64,000 bases of DNA from G020354945 sp964570585. GTDB taxonomy: Bacteria; Omnitrophota; Gorgyraeia; JABMRG01; JAFGKX01. Position numbers and translations under genes: made by a program. The DNA lies in NCBI GenBank assembly GCA_964570585.1, contig CAZMYR010000005.1, positions 1-64,000 of the forward strand. The letters run 5' to 3'. The notes beneath the pieces were generated by a model, which saw only the letters and a program-made list of their open reading frames with translations, did no database searches and was not told the origin of the DNA. This document shows, piece after piece, positions 40,684 through 49,705 of the stretch (positions are counted from its first letter, which is position 1; the number at the start of each line of letters is the position of its first letter).

Positions 40684-41432
40684 CTTTTTCTATCCCTGAT
40701 GTCATCCCTGATAAGTGTCTTCTGCAGCCATACATAGAGGGCTATATAAAGATATCTCCGACCCATATCCCTTATCTTCAATTTAGATACACCGCTTTCT
40801 CTGCCATACCAGTTAACCGGTATAGTAGCTATGGAATATTCATGTACCAAAGCTTTGAGTGGCAGTTCTATTGTTATGTTAAAATAGAGGGATTCAATAG
40901 GCTTTATAGCTTTTATTACCTCTCTCCTATATGCCTTAAATGCATTTGTCAGGTCATTATGTCTTGTCAAAAAAAGGCATTGCAAGAAGGTATTGGCCAA
41001 TCTGTTTATCAATAACTTATGCAGGGGATAATCTCTGACAATCGCACCCTTAATAAATCTTGAACCAAAGACGCAATCAAAACCTTCCTCGATCTTTCTG
41101 AAATACCGAACAATATCTTTTGGGTCATCAGATGCATCACCCATGGCTGTTACCACAACATCTCCCGTTATATTTTCAAGCCCTTCCCTGACTGCCCTGC
41201 CAAATCCATGAGGTGGAATTCTATGTATTACCTTTATGTTCTTATGCTCTTTAGCCAACCTTGTAATTATATTGGGGGTTGCGTCAGTACTGTTATCATT
41301 CACTATTATAATTTCGCTTTCTATGGATTCTCTATTAAGCTCGTCCAGGATATCCAGGGCAACCTTTTCTATTAGCCCTTCTTCGTTATGTGCCGGTATT
41401 ACCACTGATAACTTTAAATTTTTTGGCAACAC
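40680..41432 (-). CDS. GT2 glycosyltransferase, DPM1-like
   Basis: 250 residues: LSVVIPAHNEEGLIEKVALD, SEIIIVNDNSTDATPNIITR, HRIPPHGFGRAVREGLENIT and AMGDASDDP, with the family C-terminal IPVNWYGRESGVSKLKIRDM. It is the first gene of a coupled trio (GT2, radical SAM, GT39). The 158 bases upstream contain a possible promoter. Confidence 0.87.
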   Translation of the reverse strand: MLPKNLKLSVVIPAHNEEGLIEKVALDILDELNRESIESEIIIVNDNSTDATPNIITRLAKEHKNIKVIHRIPPHGFGRAVREGLENITGDVVVTAMGDASDDPKDIVRYFRKIEEGFDCVFGSRFIKGAIVRDYPLHKLLINRLANTFLQCLFLTRHNDLTNAFKAYRREVIKAIKPIESLYFNITIELPLKALVHEYSIATIPVNWYGRESGVSKLKIRDMGRRYLYIALYVWLQKTLIRDDIRDRKR

Positions 41433-41515
41433 TAGTATATCCTTTCAGGCGCCCATTTTTGGCATAAGGAATCCTCTATATGCCTCTTTGTATAATTCTT
41501 GATAAATAGGGATCA

Positions 41516-41545
41516 TTTATAATCATTAATAGTCATTAATAACAA
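41516..41545 (-). promoter_or_regulatory. Candidate sigma-70-like promoter before the GT2/radical SAM/GT39 trio
   Basis: On the minus strand TTGTTA (41545-41540) and TATAAA (41521-41516) are separated by 18 bases, about 85 bases before the start at 41432. This is one of the longer spacers (158 bases) in the glycan cluster. The composition is A+T-rich, so chance matches are likely. Confidence 0.3.
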
Positions 41546-41590
41546 AAAAATCTTTTTGGGGATAGTGCTATAGTTGAATTGCAACACCAC

Positions 41591-42310
41591 CTAGCTTGCA
41601 TCATTGTTCTTTCTTTTCTTAATGTAAAAATCTATCCACAAACGCATTACCTCTATTAATGTAATAAGAATAGCAAGAGGACGTGTAGAGGACGCTCTTC
41701 CATATTTTCTTTTATTATAATGAACTTCGACTTCTTTAAACCTGCATTTTTTATCCCTTAGTTTGATAATCACTTCTGCATCTGCGCATATTCCATTTGA
41801 ATTAATATCTATACTATTTAAATATTTTTTCCTTATTAATTTTACCCAATTCGCATCCCTTAATCTCAAGCCAAAAAAAATGTTTAGTATAAGATTATAT
41901 AGTCGCGTATTTATTCTCCTTATTAAAGGGTCTTCTCTGTTTGTCCTAACCCCAACAACAACGTCGGTATTTTCATCCATTAAGGGGACATATCTCATTA
42001 AGTCCCTTCCGCTAAATTGACCGTCTGAAGGTACTGCGGTAGTAACTACATCGTAGTTTGCAACTTTAAAACCTGTTTTTTGTGCCCCTCCATAACCTAT
42101 ATTAAATCTATGGTGGATTGTTCTAACACTTTTAAAATTTCTTGAAAGTTCATTTGCTATCTCTGGTGTTGAATCTTTTGATCCATCATCAATGATAATT
42201 ATTTCATATTTTAAAGGAAGCCCATCTAAAACAGAAATCAATTCTTCTACAACGCCGCTGAGGGTATTTTCTTCATTATAAGCAGGAACAATTACCGACA
42301 GGTTATTCAT
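41591..42310 (-). CDS. GT2 glycosyltransferase, DPM1-like
   Basis: 239 residues with LSVIVPAYNEENTLSGVVEE, YEIIIIDDGSKDSTPEIANE, HHRFNIGYGGAQKTGFKVAN and VPSDGQ at the metal site (Asp-Gly-Gln instead of DAD). It has a basic tail (FYIKKRKNND). It follows a radical SAM gene by 61 bases. Likely product: a polyprenyl-phosphate sugar or a direct transfer (family-level inference). Confidence 0.86.
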   Translation of the reverse strand: MNNLSVIVPAYNEENTLSGVVEELISVLDGLPLKYEIIIIDDGSKDSTPEIANELSRNFKSVRTIHHRFNIGYGGAQKTGFKVANYDVVTTAVPSDGQFSGRDLMRYVPLMDENTDVVVGVRTNREDPLIRRINTRLYNLILNIFFGLRLRDANWVKLIRKKYLNSIDINSNGICADAEVIIKLRDKKCRFKEVEVHYNKRKYGRASSTRPLAILITLIEVMRLWIDFYIKKRKNNDAS

Positions 42311-42371
42311 TTTTATAAAAATATCTCGCTTTCAAATTCTGTAGTTCCTTCCCATGCTTAAATATTTTGAA

Positions 42372-43766
42372 TTACTTTTTTATAATAAGATTATACAGCT
42401 TTACCACTCCTTCTATGATGTAAGTAAATAACTCTTTAGGGGAGTGAGTATTTTTGAGTGTCCTTAATATATACATGGGCCTCATATGAAACCTGAACAC
42501 GGCTTTTCTATAGTATCTATCTAGATCCCCTGGCTTTATATAGCAATGTTTGACGCCTGGTTCCTTAAATTTTCCTCTATCAATTTTTATGTCTTTAGCC
42601 TTCTCAAAAAAATCAGTACCAGGTATTAGCCGGAATTTGAGAAATTCTGCAAAATCAGGGTTAAGCTCAATAGCAAGGTTTATTGTCTCCTCCATTGTTT
42701 GATATGTATCCCATGGAAACCCGATTATAAAGAAGCAGTAGGCCTTGATTCTGTGCTTCTTGCAAATCTTGACTGCATCCCTTGCTTGCTGCAGCGTTAT
42801 CCCCTTATTCATCCTCCTGAGCATCTCTTCGTTGCCGCTTTCAATCCCAAAACCAATAACATCACAGCCCGCCTTCTTCATGAAGCCTGCCATCTCATCA
42901 TCAAAGTTGGAGGCTCTGCCGTTACAGCCCCAGGTGATTTTAAGATTCTCCTCGATTATTAATTTGCAAAGTTTTATGACCCATGGTTTAACATATGTAA
43001 ATGTATCAGCCGCAAAAAAGAAATACTCAATATGATATTTCTGGATGCACTCCTTGATCTCCTTCACAATATTTTCGGGGCTTCTCTGCCTTATCTTTAG
43101 GCCGGAAACCTTCTCAGTGACACAAAACTTGCACCTTGAGGGGCAGCCTCTCGCAGTCTGAATTACGGTTTGGGTTTTAATAACATCAGGCCTCAGATAA
43201 AGATCATTCTTTAATAGATGCCGCGCAGGGAAAGGAAGCTCATTAAGATCCTGAAATCCCTTGACTTCATTCTTCACAATCTGAGCTTCTTTTCTGTATG
43301 TTATTCCTGGCGCTGTTGTATGATCACCTAAAAGCCCAACAATGCTGTCATCGATTTCAGACCTGTAAACCGCATCAAGATCTTTAAAGCTCTCAAGCAT
43401 CTGCTTATCATGGACAAATGCATAAGCCCCCTTCACTACAGTTAGTATTTTGGAATTGTACTTTTTTGCTTTCTCGCATGCCTGCATATCTATCTCAATT
43501 GTGGGCCAGGTTGTATTAATGAAAAGAATATCTGGATTAAATTCCTTAAGCTCCATGTTTAGCCTGCTCCATGATGCCTTTTCAGCCGGAAAGTCAACTA
43601 TTCTGCACTCTGCTCCTTCTCTCTCAAATATTGCAGCTGCATATGCCAGTATCATCGGCGGCCTAAGGAAAGTAATGGCTTCCTTCTCTATGGGGCTTTG
43701 GCACCTGTCCTCTCTTAAAAACGCGCCGGAAGGGGGGATGATGAGTAGGACTTTTTTTCTATTCAT
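42372..43766 (-). CDS. B12-binding-domain radical SAM protein
   Basis: 464 residues. N-terminal cobalamin-binding-like domain (KKVLLIIPPSGAFLREDRCQ, then RPPMILAYAAAIFEREGAEC) without an obvious DxHxxG. Radical SAM cluster cysteines are 208, 212 and 215 (ARGCPSRCKFC). VIGFGIESGNEEMLRRMNKG and FHMRPMYILRTLKN near the end match its paralogues at 39283-40683 and 46913-48328. It is paired with the DPM1-like gene downstream. No substrate can be assigned. Confidence 0.87.
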   Translation of the reverse strand: MNRKKVLLIIPPSGAFLREDRCQSPIEKEAITFLRPPMILAYAAAIFEREGAECRIVDFPAEKASWSRLNMELKEFNPDILFINTTWPTIEIDMQACEKAKKYNSKILTVVKGAYAFVHDKQMLESFKDLDAVYRSEIDDSIVGLLGDHTTAPGITYRKEAQIVKNEVKGFQDLNELPFPARHLLKNDLYLRPDVIKTQTVIQTARGCPSRCKFCVTEKVSGLKIRQRSPENIVKEIKECIQKYHIEYFFFAADTFTYVKPWVIKLCKLIIEENLKITWGCNGRASNFDDEMAGFMKKAGCDVIGFGIESGNEEMLRRMNKGITLQQARDAVKICKKHRIKAYCFFIIGFPWDTYQTMEETINLAIELNPDFAEFLKFRLIPGTDFFEKAKDIKIDRGKFKEPGVKHCYIKPGDLDRYYRKAVFRFHMRPMYILRTLKNTHSPKELFTYIIEGVVKLYNLIIKK

Positions 43767-43821
43767 TCTTAATTTTGTATTTTATAAGATTCAAGCAGCT
43801 TCTGTGCAATCTTTAGCACCT

Positions 43822-44949
43822 TTACAACATTGTTTTAATGCAACCATTTTCAGAAAAAGATTTTATGCAATCGGCAACATATTCTATTTCTTCTCTGCTG
43901 AGTTCAGGATACATTGGAAGCGAAAGGATTTCATTTGAAACTTTCTCAGTAACCGGAAACTTTCCCTGCATATTTCCAAATTCTAAATATGCCTCTTGTA
44001 AATGTATTGGAACAGGATAATGTATCCCTGTATCTATTCCTTTTTGTTTCAAAAATTCCTGTAACTCATTTCTTTTTTTTGTTCTTATCACGTACAAATG
44101 ATACACGTGTTTTGCAAATTTCTCTTCAATAGGCAATAATATTTCCGCCCTATCTAATCTGGAAGAATATAATTTTGCATTCTTTCTTCTTAACTCATTC
44201 CACTCTTCCAGATATTTTAACTTAACATTTAAAACAGACGCTTGTATAGAATCAAGTCGTGTATTAAAACCCTTTATTGAATGATGGTACTTTACTTTTT
44301 CTCCATAATTTCTTAACAGTTTAATCCTTTCTGCTATCTCTTCATCATTTGTAACAACTGCGCCTCCATCGCCATATGCCCCTAAGTTTTTGCCGGGATA
44401 AAAACTAAAACAACCTATCTTACCCAAACATCCAGTTTTTCTACCCTTATACTCTGCTCCATGTGCTTGGCAGGCATCTTCCACAACTGCAAGGCTATAT
44501 TTTTCAGCTAACTCTAAAATCGGGTCCATATCAGCAGGTTGTCCGTAAAGATGAACTGGTATTATCGCTTTTGTCTTATCTGTAATTGCCTTTTCTATTT
44601 TATCAACATCAATTGTGTACACATCTGGCTTACAATCTACAAGAACAGGCTTTGCACTGCAGTGAGATATTGCCAGGGCAGTAGCAATAAATGTATTGGC
44701 TGCTGTTATAACTTCATCACCCGGGCCAATACCTAAAGATTTTAACGCTAAATACAGCGCATCTGTCCCTGAACCTATGCCCACACAATATTTCGTAGTG
44801 CAAAAATCAGCAAAATTTCTCTCAAAATCACTGACTTCTTTTTCTAGTATAAACGAGGTATTATCTATAACATTTTGAATTGCATTATTGATTTCATCTT
44901 TAATAGGCGTATATTGCTTACTTAAGTCAACAAAATTTATTTTTTCCAT
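43822..44949 (-). CDS. DegT/DnrJ/EryC1 sugar aminotransferase
   Basis: PLP enzyme, 375 residues, converting a keto nucleotide-sugar to an amino sugar. It has GSGTDALYLALKSLGIGPGD (phosphate clamp), VVEDACQAHGA (Asp158/Gln161) and the PLP lysine Lys187 in FSFYPGKNLGAYGDGGA, then RLDSIQASVLNVKLKYLEEW. It resembles FdtB, WecE and WbpE-type enzymes. The gene is followed upstream (in transcription order) by a formyltransferase and a Gfo/Idh/MocA oxidoreductase, so an N-formylated amino sugar is a reasonable product. Confidence 0.93.
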   Translation of the reverse strand: MEKINFVDLSKQYTPIKDEINNAIQNVIDNTSFILEKEVSDFERNFADFCTTKYCVGIGSGTDALYLALKSLGIGPGDEVITAANTFIATALAISHCSAKPVLVDCKPDVYTIDVDKIEKAITDKTKAIIPVHLYGQPADMDPILELAEKYSLAVVEDACQAHGAEYKGRKTGCLGKIGCFSFYPGKNLGAYGDGGAVVTNDEEIAERIKLLRNYGEKVKYHHSIKGFNTRLDSIQASVLNVKLKYLEEWNELRRKNAKLYSSRLDRAEILLPIEEKFAKHVYHLYVIRTKKRNELQEFLKQKGIDTGIHYPVPIHLQEAYLEFGNMQGKFPVTEKVSNEILSLPMYPELSREEIEYVADCIKSFSENGCIKTML

Positions 44950-44958
44950 AAGACTACC

Positions 44959-45897
44959 CTATAGCATCTCACCTACTTTTAAACTATGCACATTAATAAA
45001 CTCTTTGGCACTGATAATTTTATCTTCTGCCTTTATTTTAGTTATTAACAAAGAACCATCATCAGTAGAGACAATTATTCCACCGTCGTCGATTTCAATT
45101 ATCTTGCCAGCTTTATCATATCTACCTTTTCCTGGATTTTTCTTTATTCCTGCAATTTCAATTTCTCTGCCATCATATCTTACTGTAGGATATTGAAACG
45201 GAGGAAAAATAAATGCGCGAATCCAATTGAACGCCTCTTCAGTAGGCTTGTTCCACTTAATCTGGTTTTCTTTGAAATCAATTGAACTAACACTGTAGTA
45301 GCTTGACCCTGAATCATCTTGCTTAGTTCTCGTGTTTTTTCCTTCTATAATCAATTTGAAATTCTCCCTAAATAGCTCTAAGCCATGCTTAGTGGCCTTA
45401 GCAAATAACGATCTACCAGTATCTTCTTCTAATATCTCTATTCTTTTTTGGGCTATTATATCTCCTGCGTCTATGCCTTCATTAATGTAATGCAGTGTAA
45501 CTCCCGTCTCTATTTCACAGTTCATTAACGCCCAAGCAATTGGATAAAATCCTCTATATTTAGGAAGCAATGCAAAATGAAGATTGATGATTCCCCCCTT
45601 AGGTAAATCTATGATCTGCTTTTTTAAAATTTGCCTCCACTGAATAGAAAAAATAAAGTCTGGATTTAATCTTTTTAAATAGTTGATAAAATCAGGATCA
45701 TTTATATTATCTGGCTGATACGTCTTTAGTCCATAATTTAAAGCAGCTTTTTTCAAAGATTTCTGCCAGCCATCCTTTCCATTATCTTTTTTATCAACCA
45801 CAACTGCAGCAATGCTTTGATTAGCCCTCATTAAATAATCCAAACAATCCACTGCAATGGTGTTATTTCCTATTATCATTTGGTTTTTTTTATCCAT
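44959..45897 (-). CDS. Sugar N-formyltransferase (Fmt/ArnA-like)
   Basis: 312 residues. The folate-dependent formyl-transfer triad of the family is intact: Asn105 and His107 in NLHFALLPKYRG, and Asp143 in GIDAGD. A C-terminal Fmt-C-like segment (about 205-300; WIRAFIFPPFQYPTV) follows. It is not the initiator-tRNA Fmt, whose 5' end is at 10007-10073. Its place between a sugar aminotransferase and a nucleotide-sugar oxidoreductase argues for transfer of formyl to an amino sugar such as dTDP- or UDP-3/4-amino-dideoxyhexose. It shares one base with the oxidoreductase gene. Confidence 0.85.
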   Translation of the reverse strand: MDKKNQMIIGNNTIAVDCLDYLMRANQSIAAVVVDKKDNGKDGWQKSLKKAALNYGLKTYQPDNINDPDFINYLKRLNPDFIFSIQWRQILKKQIIDLPKGGIINLHFALLPKYRGFYPIAWALMNCEIETGVTLHYINEGIDAGDIIAQKRIEILEEDTGRSLFAKATKHGLELFRENFKLIIEGKNTRTKQDDSGSSYYSVSSIDFKENQIKWNKPTEEAFNWIRAFIFPPFQYPTVRYDGREIEIAGIKKNPGKGRYDKAGKIIEIDDGGIIVSTDDGSLLITKIKAEDKIISAKEFINVHSLKVGEML

Positions 45898-46898
45898 TAC
45901 AACCTGATCTTTATCCCTTTCTGTGTTTTAAGCGATTCTTGTGCAGTTTCTAAAATCTTAACTACATTATAACCACATACTCCATCTGACAATGGCTTTT
46001 TATTCTGTTTTATACACTCGATAAAATGTTCAAATTCTATCATAAGTGGTTCGCTATGTTCTATCTTAGGCAATAATATGTCTCCGTCTCTAAGCAGTGT
46101 CCTAAATTTGGCATAATCAGCTCCCCTCTCAAGATAACTTACTCCTTTATCAAACAATTTAATTGTCTCATTAGAGACATCATCAAAGACAACCATCTTT
46201 TTGTCTCCAACAACAGTAATCTCTCTCACCTTATATGGGTCTAACCAACTTACATGCAGATTTGCGAGGATCCTATTTTCAAACTCTATAGTTAAGAAAA
46301 CAACATCCTCTATTCTATTCTGGATATAACATTCTCCCTTAGCAACAACGTTAATCGGCTTTTCTTTTAATATGTGGAGTAAGATTGATATATCGTGGGG
46401 TGCCAAGTCCCATAAAGCATTTATGTTATTTCTAACTGGCCCAAGTCCAGTCCGTGTAAAGTGAAGATACAAAACATTACCTATAGTCTTATCCTCAATC
46501 CACTCCTTTAATTTATTTATACCTGAATTAAATTTGAATGTGTGTCCTACCATTAATACCTTATTAGTTTCTTTTGCAATATCAATTAATTTTAAGGCTT
46601 GAACACTATTGCCAGTAATTGGTTTTTCAACCAAAACGTGTTTTCCAGCCATTAAACTATCTTTTGCAATATCAAAATGGGTTTTGAGTGCTGTAGCTAT
46701 AACTACAGCATCTACTTCTTTGTCATTAAGAATATCTTTATAATTTATCGTTGTTTGTGTACCTTGTTTTTTAAAAGCTTCTAAATTTTCTACCTTAAGG
46801 TCACAACACCATTTCAATCTACAATCCAGTGAATTATTTATTATCCTTGCATAATTGGGTCCCCAATAACCGCAACCAATAATCGAACAATTGATCAT
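45897..46898 (-). CDS. Gfo/Idh/MocA family nucleotide-sugar dehydrogenase
   Basis: NAD(P)-dependent oxidoreductase, 333 residues: CSIIGCGYWGPNYARIIN at the N-terminus, VLVEKPITGN with the catalytic-site Glu-Lys-Pro, and LWDLAPHDISILLHI. WbpB/WlbA members oxidise the 3-position of UDP-GlcNAcA before amination, which fits the aminotransferase encoded downstream. A start with ATG at 46898 follows an AGGTGAT site. The substrate is inferred from context. Confidence 0.9.
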   Translation of the reverse strand: MINCSIIGCGYWGPNYARIINNSLDCRLKWCCDLKVENLEAFKKQGTQTTINYKDILNDKEVDAVVIATALKTHFDIAKDSLMAGKHVLVEKPITGNSVQALKLIDIAKETNKVLMVGHTFKFNSGINKLKEWIEDKTIGNVLYLHFTRTGLGPVRNNINALWDLAPHDISILLHILKEKPINVVAKGECYIQNRIEDVVFLTIEFENRILANLHVSWLDPYKVREITVVGDKKMVVFDDVSNETIKLFDKGVSYLERGADYAKFRTLLRDGDILLPKIEHSEPLMIEFEHFIECIKQNKKPLSDGVCGYNVVKILETAQESLKTQKGIKIRL

Positions 46899-46912
46899 AA
46901 AATCACCTCAAT

Positions 46913-48328
46913 TTAATTTTTAGTAAGAATAAATTTTAATATTTTTAATCCATCTTTTGAAAATTTTATAAAAGTAGATGGCCTTAAAGTTCTCTTTAAA
47001 TATGTAAATATAGGAGCAAATCTAAAATAAAATTCTCTATAAGCCCGCTTAGATTCTCTCCTTAAATCCTCTTCCGTGAGGCCATTGGGAATAAAAAGAG
47101 GGGTCCAGATATTCATGTTGTCCCAATCGATTCTAAAGTCTCCATATTGGCTGGCTATATCGTACAGCTCGGTACCTGGAAAAGGCACCATAAAAGACAT
47201 CTGAAATATATCCAGGTCTATCTTTTTAATAAAATCTATTGTTTCTTGAATTGCCTCGAATGTCTCTGTTGGATGCCCGATAATAAAATAACCCTTTGTA
47301 ATCATACCTGCTTGCCTTGTCATCTTTAACGCTCTCTCGATTGTTCTTAGATTAGTTCCTTTTTTTATAAAATCTAGTATTCTCTGGCATCCACTTTCAA
47401 TACCATAATTTATCTGCCAGCAGCCTGCCTTCTTCATCAAATCCAGTATCTCTGGATTTACTCCACTGACATGAGAACAGCAATCCCAGGTAATATCCAG
47501 ATCTTCTTTGATAAGACGTTGGCAAAACTCTGTCAGTCTTTTTCTAAAACAAACAAAATTTTCATCTTCAAAAGTAATACTTTTTATATTGTATTCTTTC
47601 TTTAAATGTCTGGCCATCCTAATGAGATAGTCTGCACTATGTGCTCTGGTTACATTGCCAAAAACATTCCTGGCACAAAATATACACTTGAAAGGGCAGC
47701 CGCGCGATGTGGCAACAGACATACATGGCAACCTGTCAATTCTTGAAGCTGATTGTTGATAGTATTTTAATAAATCCGGTAACATATCCCATGCCGGCAA
47801 AGGAAGTGCATCTAAATCTTTAATAAAAGGTCTAGGCTCTGTAATCTTAAGATTGCCATTGCTTCTGAAAACAATACCCTTAACAACATCGAGACTAGTA
47901 TTCTCCTCGATAGATTTCAAAAGCTCTACAATGGTAACTTCTCCCTCTCCTATTACTCCGATATCTATATCGGGATATAATCCCATAACCTGTTCGGGAA
48001 CAACGGTGATGTGGGGGCCGCCTACTATTGTTATAATATCTTTTCTTTTTGATTTTATTTCTTTTGCAATCCTGCCTGCTGCAGAAATTAGCATTGTTGG
48101 AGAAGAGATTCCTACATATCGGGGTTCTAACTCCAAAATTTGATTTATAACTTCCTCCACTTTCAGGCCCATCGCATTGGCATCGATAAGTTCACAACGG
48201 TAGTAATTCTGCCGCAGCACCGCCCCTAAATAAATCAAAGCCTGCGGCACAACCTCATGACCTGTAGCTACCTTTTGATATCTACCTGTAGTAATAACTG
48301 GCGGATAAACTAAAACTATATCACGCAT
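46913..48328 (-). CDS. B12-binding-domain radical SAM protein
   Basis: 471 residues, paralogous to the proteins at 39283-40683 and 42372-43766. The N-terminal cobalamin-binding-like domain has VVPQALIYLGAVLRQNYYRC and TIVGGPHITVVPEQ. Radical SAM cysteines are 211, 215 and 218 (SRGCPFKCIFC). WQINYGIESGCQRILDFIKK and YREFYFRFAPIFTYL complete the pattern. It lies 17 bases after a GT-C-like membrane protein gene. Function is unknown beyond the family. Confidence 0.87.
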   Translation of the reverse strand: MRDIVLVYPPVITTGRYQKVATGHEVVPQALIYLGAVLRQNYYRCELIDANAMGLKVEEVINQILELEPRYVGISSPTMLISAAGRIAKEIKSKRKDIITIVGGPHITVVPEQVMGLYPDIDIGVIGEGEVTIVELLKSIEENTSLDVVKGIVFRSNGNLKITEPRPFIKDLDALPLPAWDMLPDLLKYYQQSASRIDRLPCMSVATSRGCPFKCIFCARNVFGNVTRAHSADYLIRMARHLKKEYNIKSITFEDENFVCFRKRLTEFCQRLIKEDLDITWDCCSHVSGVNPEILDLMKKAGCWQINYGIESGCQRILDFIKKGTNLRTIERALKMTRQAGMITKGYFIIGHPTETFEAIQETIDFIKKIDLDIFQMSFMVPFPGTELYDIASQYGDFRIDWDNMNIWTPLFIPNGLTEEDLRRESKRAYREFYFRFAPIFTYLKRTLRPSTFIKFSKDGLKILKFILTKN

Positions 48329-48345
48329 CTTAAATAACCTGCTTT

Positions 48346-49662
48346 TTAAACATATGATATTTCATTATTCTTTAAAATTTTATATATTATAAGCAAACAT
48401 ACTCCTGAATATAAAAATCTCGCTGTGCTTATAACATACCCCCAATAAAAATACCTGTCCATAATTTCATGCAAACTGGGCAACTGTGCAAAATACTCAG
48501 GATTAATCGGTTGAAACAGTCCCATATTTAGACTCCTTGAATCAAGGTTGAAGAGAAATAAAAGTATCATTTGGATAATAAACAGATTCAGGGGTATTAT
48601 TTTCTTTACAACCAATATAATTAAAAGCGGTATAATCCACTGCAAATAGTGAACCGGACTGTATCCGGTTGCCAAAAATAAAAGCAATAAGATCGAACTA
48701 TAAGAAATCCAGGCTATAGAAATCTTTGATACCCGAAGGCCTTTTTTGTTAAAAGCGTTTATTAACAGCTTAATATATAAAATCATAAAAGATATTATAC
48801 ATGCAGTTTTAGCAATCATATTAATCATAGGTCGCCGCGTTATACCATCACTAAACATGACCTTTTTTATGGTGTATGATACAAAAGCGTATTTTACATA
48901 GCCATTCGAAGTTATATAAAGAGGGAGAAAAACTACAAGCACGGGTATAGCACTCATAAATAGCCATCTTAGACGCTTTTTTAGGGTTGCGTCTGGAATA
49001 AGTAACATGGCGGGTAAAAACATAAAAGGGAACATCTCAATCATTATTCCACAACCTATCAAAAAAAACGCGGCATCGTAATGTTTTTTATTTACTAAAT
49101 AAATTGAGAATAGTAATACAAATGCTGAAATTAAACCGTATTGACCAAATATATAACTGCTAAATATAACTACAGGATTCACCGACCATAATTTGAAGGC
49201 TCTCAATGATTCTTTTCTGTCTTTAAAATATTTATATAAAATAAAGGCGCAACCCGCGTCAAATAATAAATATGGCGTTTTCATTAAAGTTAAATAAATA
49301 TGTATATTCTGAGCACTTAATAAAATATTGCTTTCTGCACCTAATCTTCCGGCATACATTGAATTGAAGACCTTAGCCAACCAATCGAGATAACCAATAT
49401 TTACAAATTTGAACAAAAACTGAAAAAGAGCCGTTATAAAATAGGACAGGGGTGGATAATATGAAGCAAATCCCCTGCTAACAAAAGTATCTTTTAAATA
49501 TCCGAAAACATCCCACACATTGTTGGTAACTAAAAGAGATGGTACGCTATGTATATATAACAAATCGCCATGAGATGTCATTGGCATAAATACCAATCTT
49601 AATATAAAACCTAAGCTACCCCATATTATTAAACTCTTTTTTATATCGTAAGTTTTTTCCAT
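48346..49662 (-). CDS. Multi-pass membrane protein, GT-C mannosyltransferase-like
   Basis: 438 residues with about ten helices. An external loop near residue 30 carries SHGDLLYIHS and is followed by SYYPPLSYFITALFQF; that arrangement resembles GT-C mannosyltransferases using polyprenyl-phosphate donors. It also has FIFGQYGLISAFVLLFSIYL-like and GYSPVHYLQWIIPLLIILVV stretches. It could be a periplasmic glycosyltransferase or an unrelated polytopic glycan protein. Confidence 0.65.
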   Translation of the reverse strand: MEKTYDIKKSLIIWGSLGFILRLVFMPMTSHGDLLYIHSVPSLLVTNNVWDVFGYLKDTFVSRGFASYYPPLSYFITALFQFLFKFVNIGYLDWLAKVFNSMYAGRLGAESNILLSAQNIHIYLTLMKTPYLLFDAGCAFILYKYFKDRKESLRAFKLWSVNPVVIFSSYIFGQYGLISAFVLLFSIYLVNKKHYDAAFFLIGCGIMIEMFPFMFLPAMLLIPDATLKKRLRWLFMSAIPVLVVFLPLYITSNGYVKYAFVSYTIKKVMFSDGITRRPMINMIAKTACIISFMILYIKLLINAFNKKGLRVSKISIAWISYSSILLLLFLATGYSPVHYLQWIIPLLIILVVKKIIPLNLFIIQMILLFLFNLDSRSLNMGLFQPINPEYFAQLPSLHEIMDRYFYWGYVISTARFLYSGVCLLIIYKILKNNEISYV

Positions 49663-49705
49663 ATTATTTCTTCTTTTCTACATACGATGGATAATTATAT
49701 AAAAC

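Noticed and set aside
41433..41590. Short minus-strand frame (MIPIYQELYKEAYRGFLMPK and three more) between two GT2 genes
   Set aside because: Only 23 codons with no recognised family and no ribosome-binding site; chance is likely, so I kept only the candidate promoter there.
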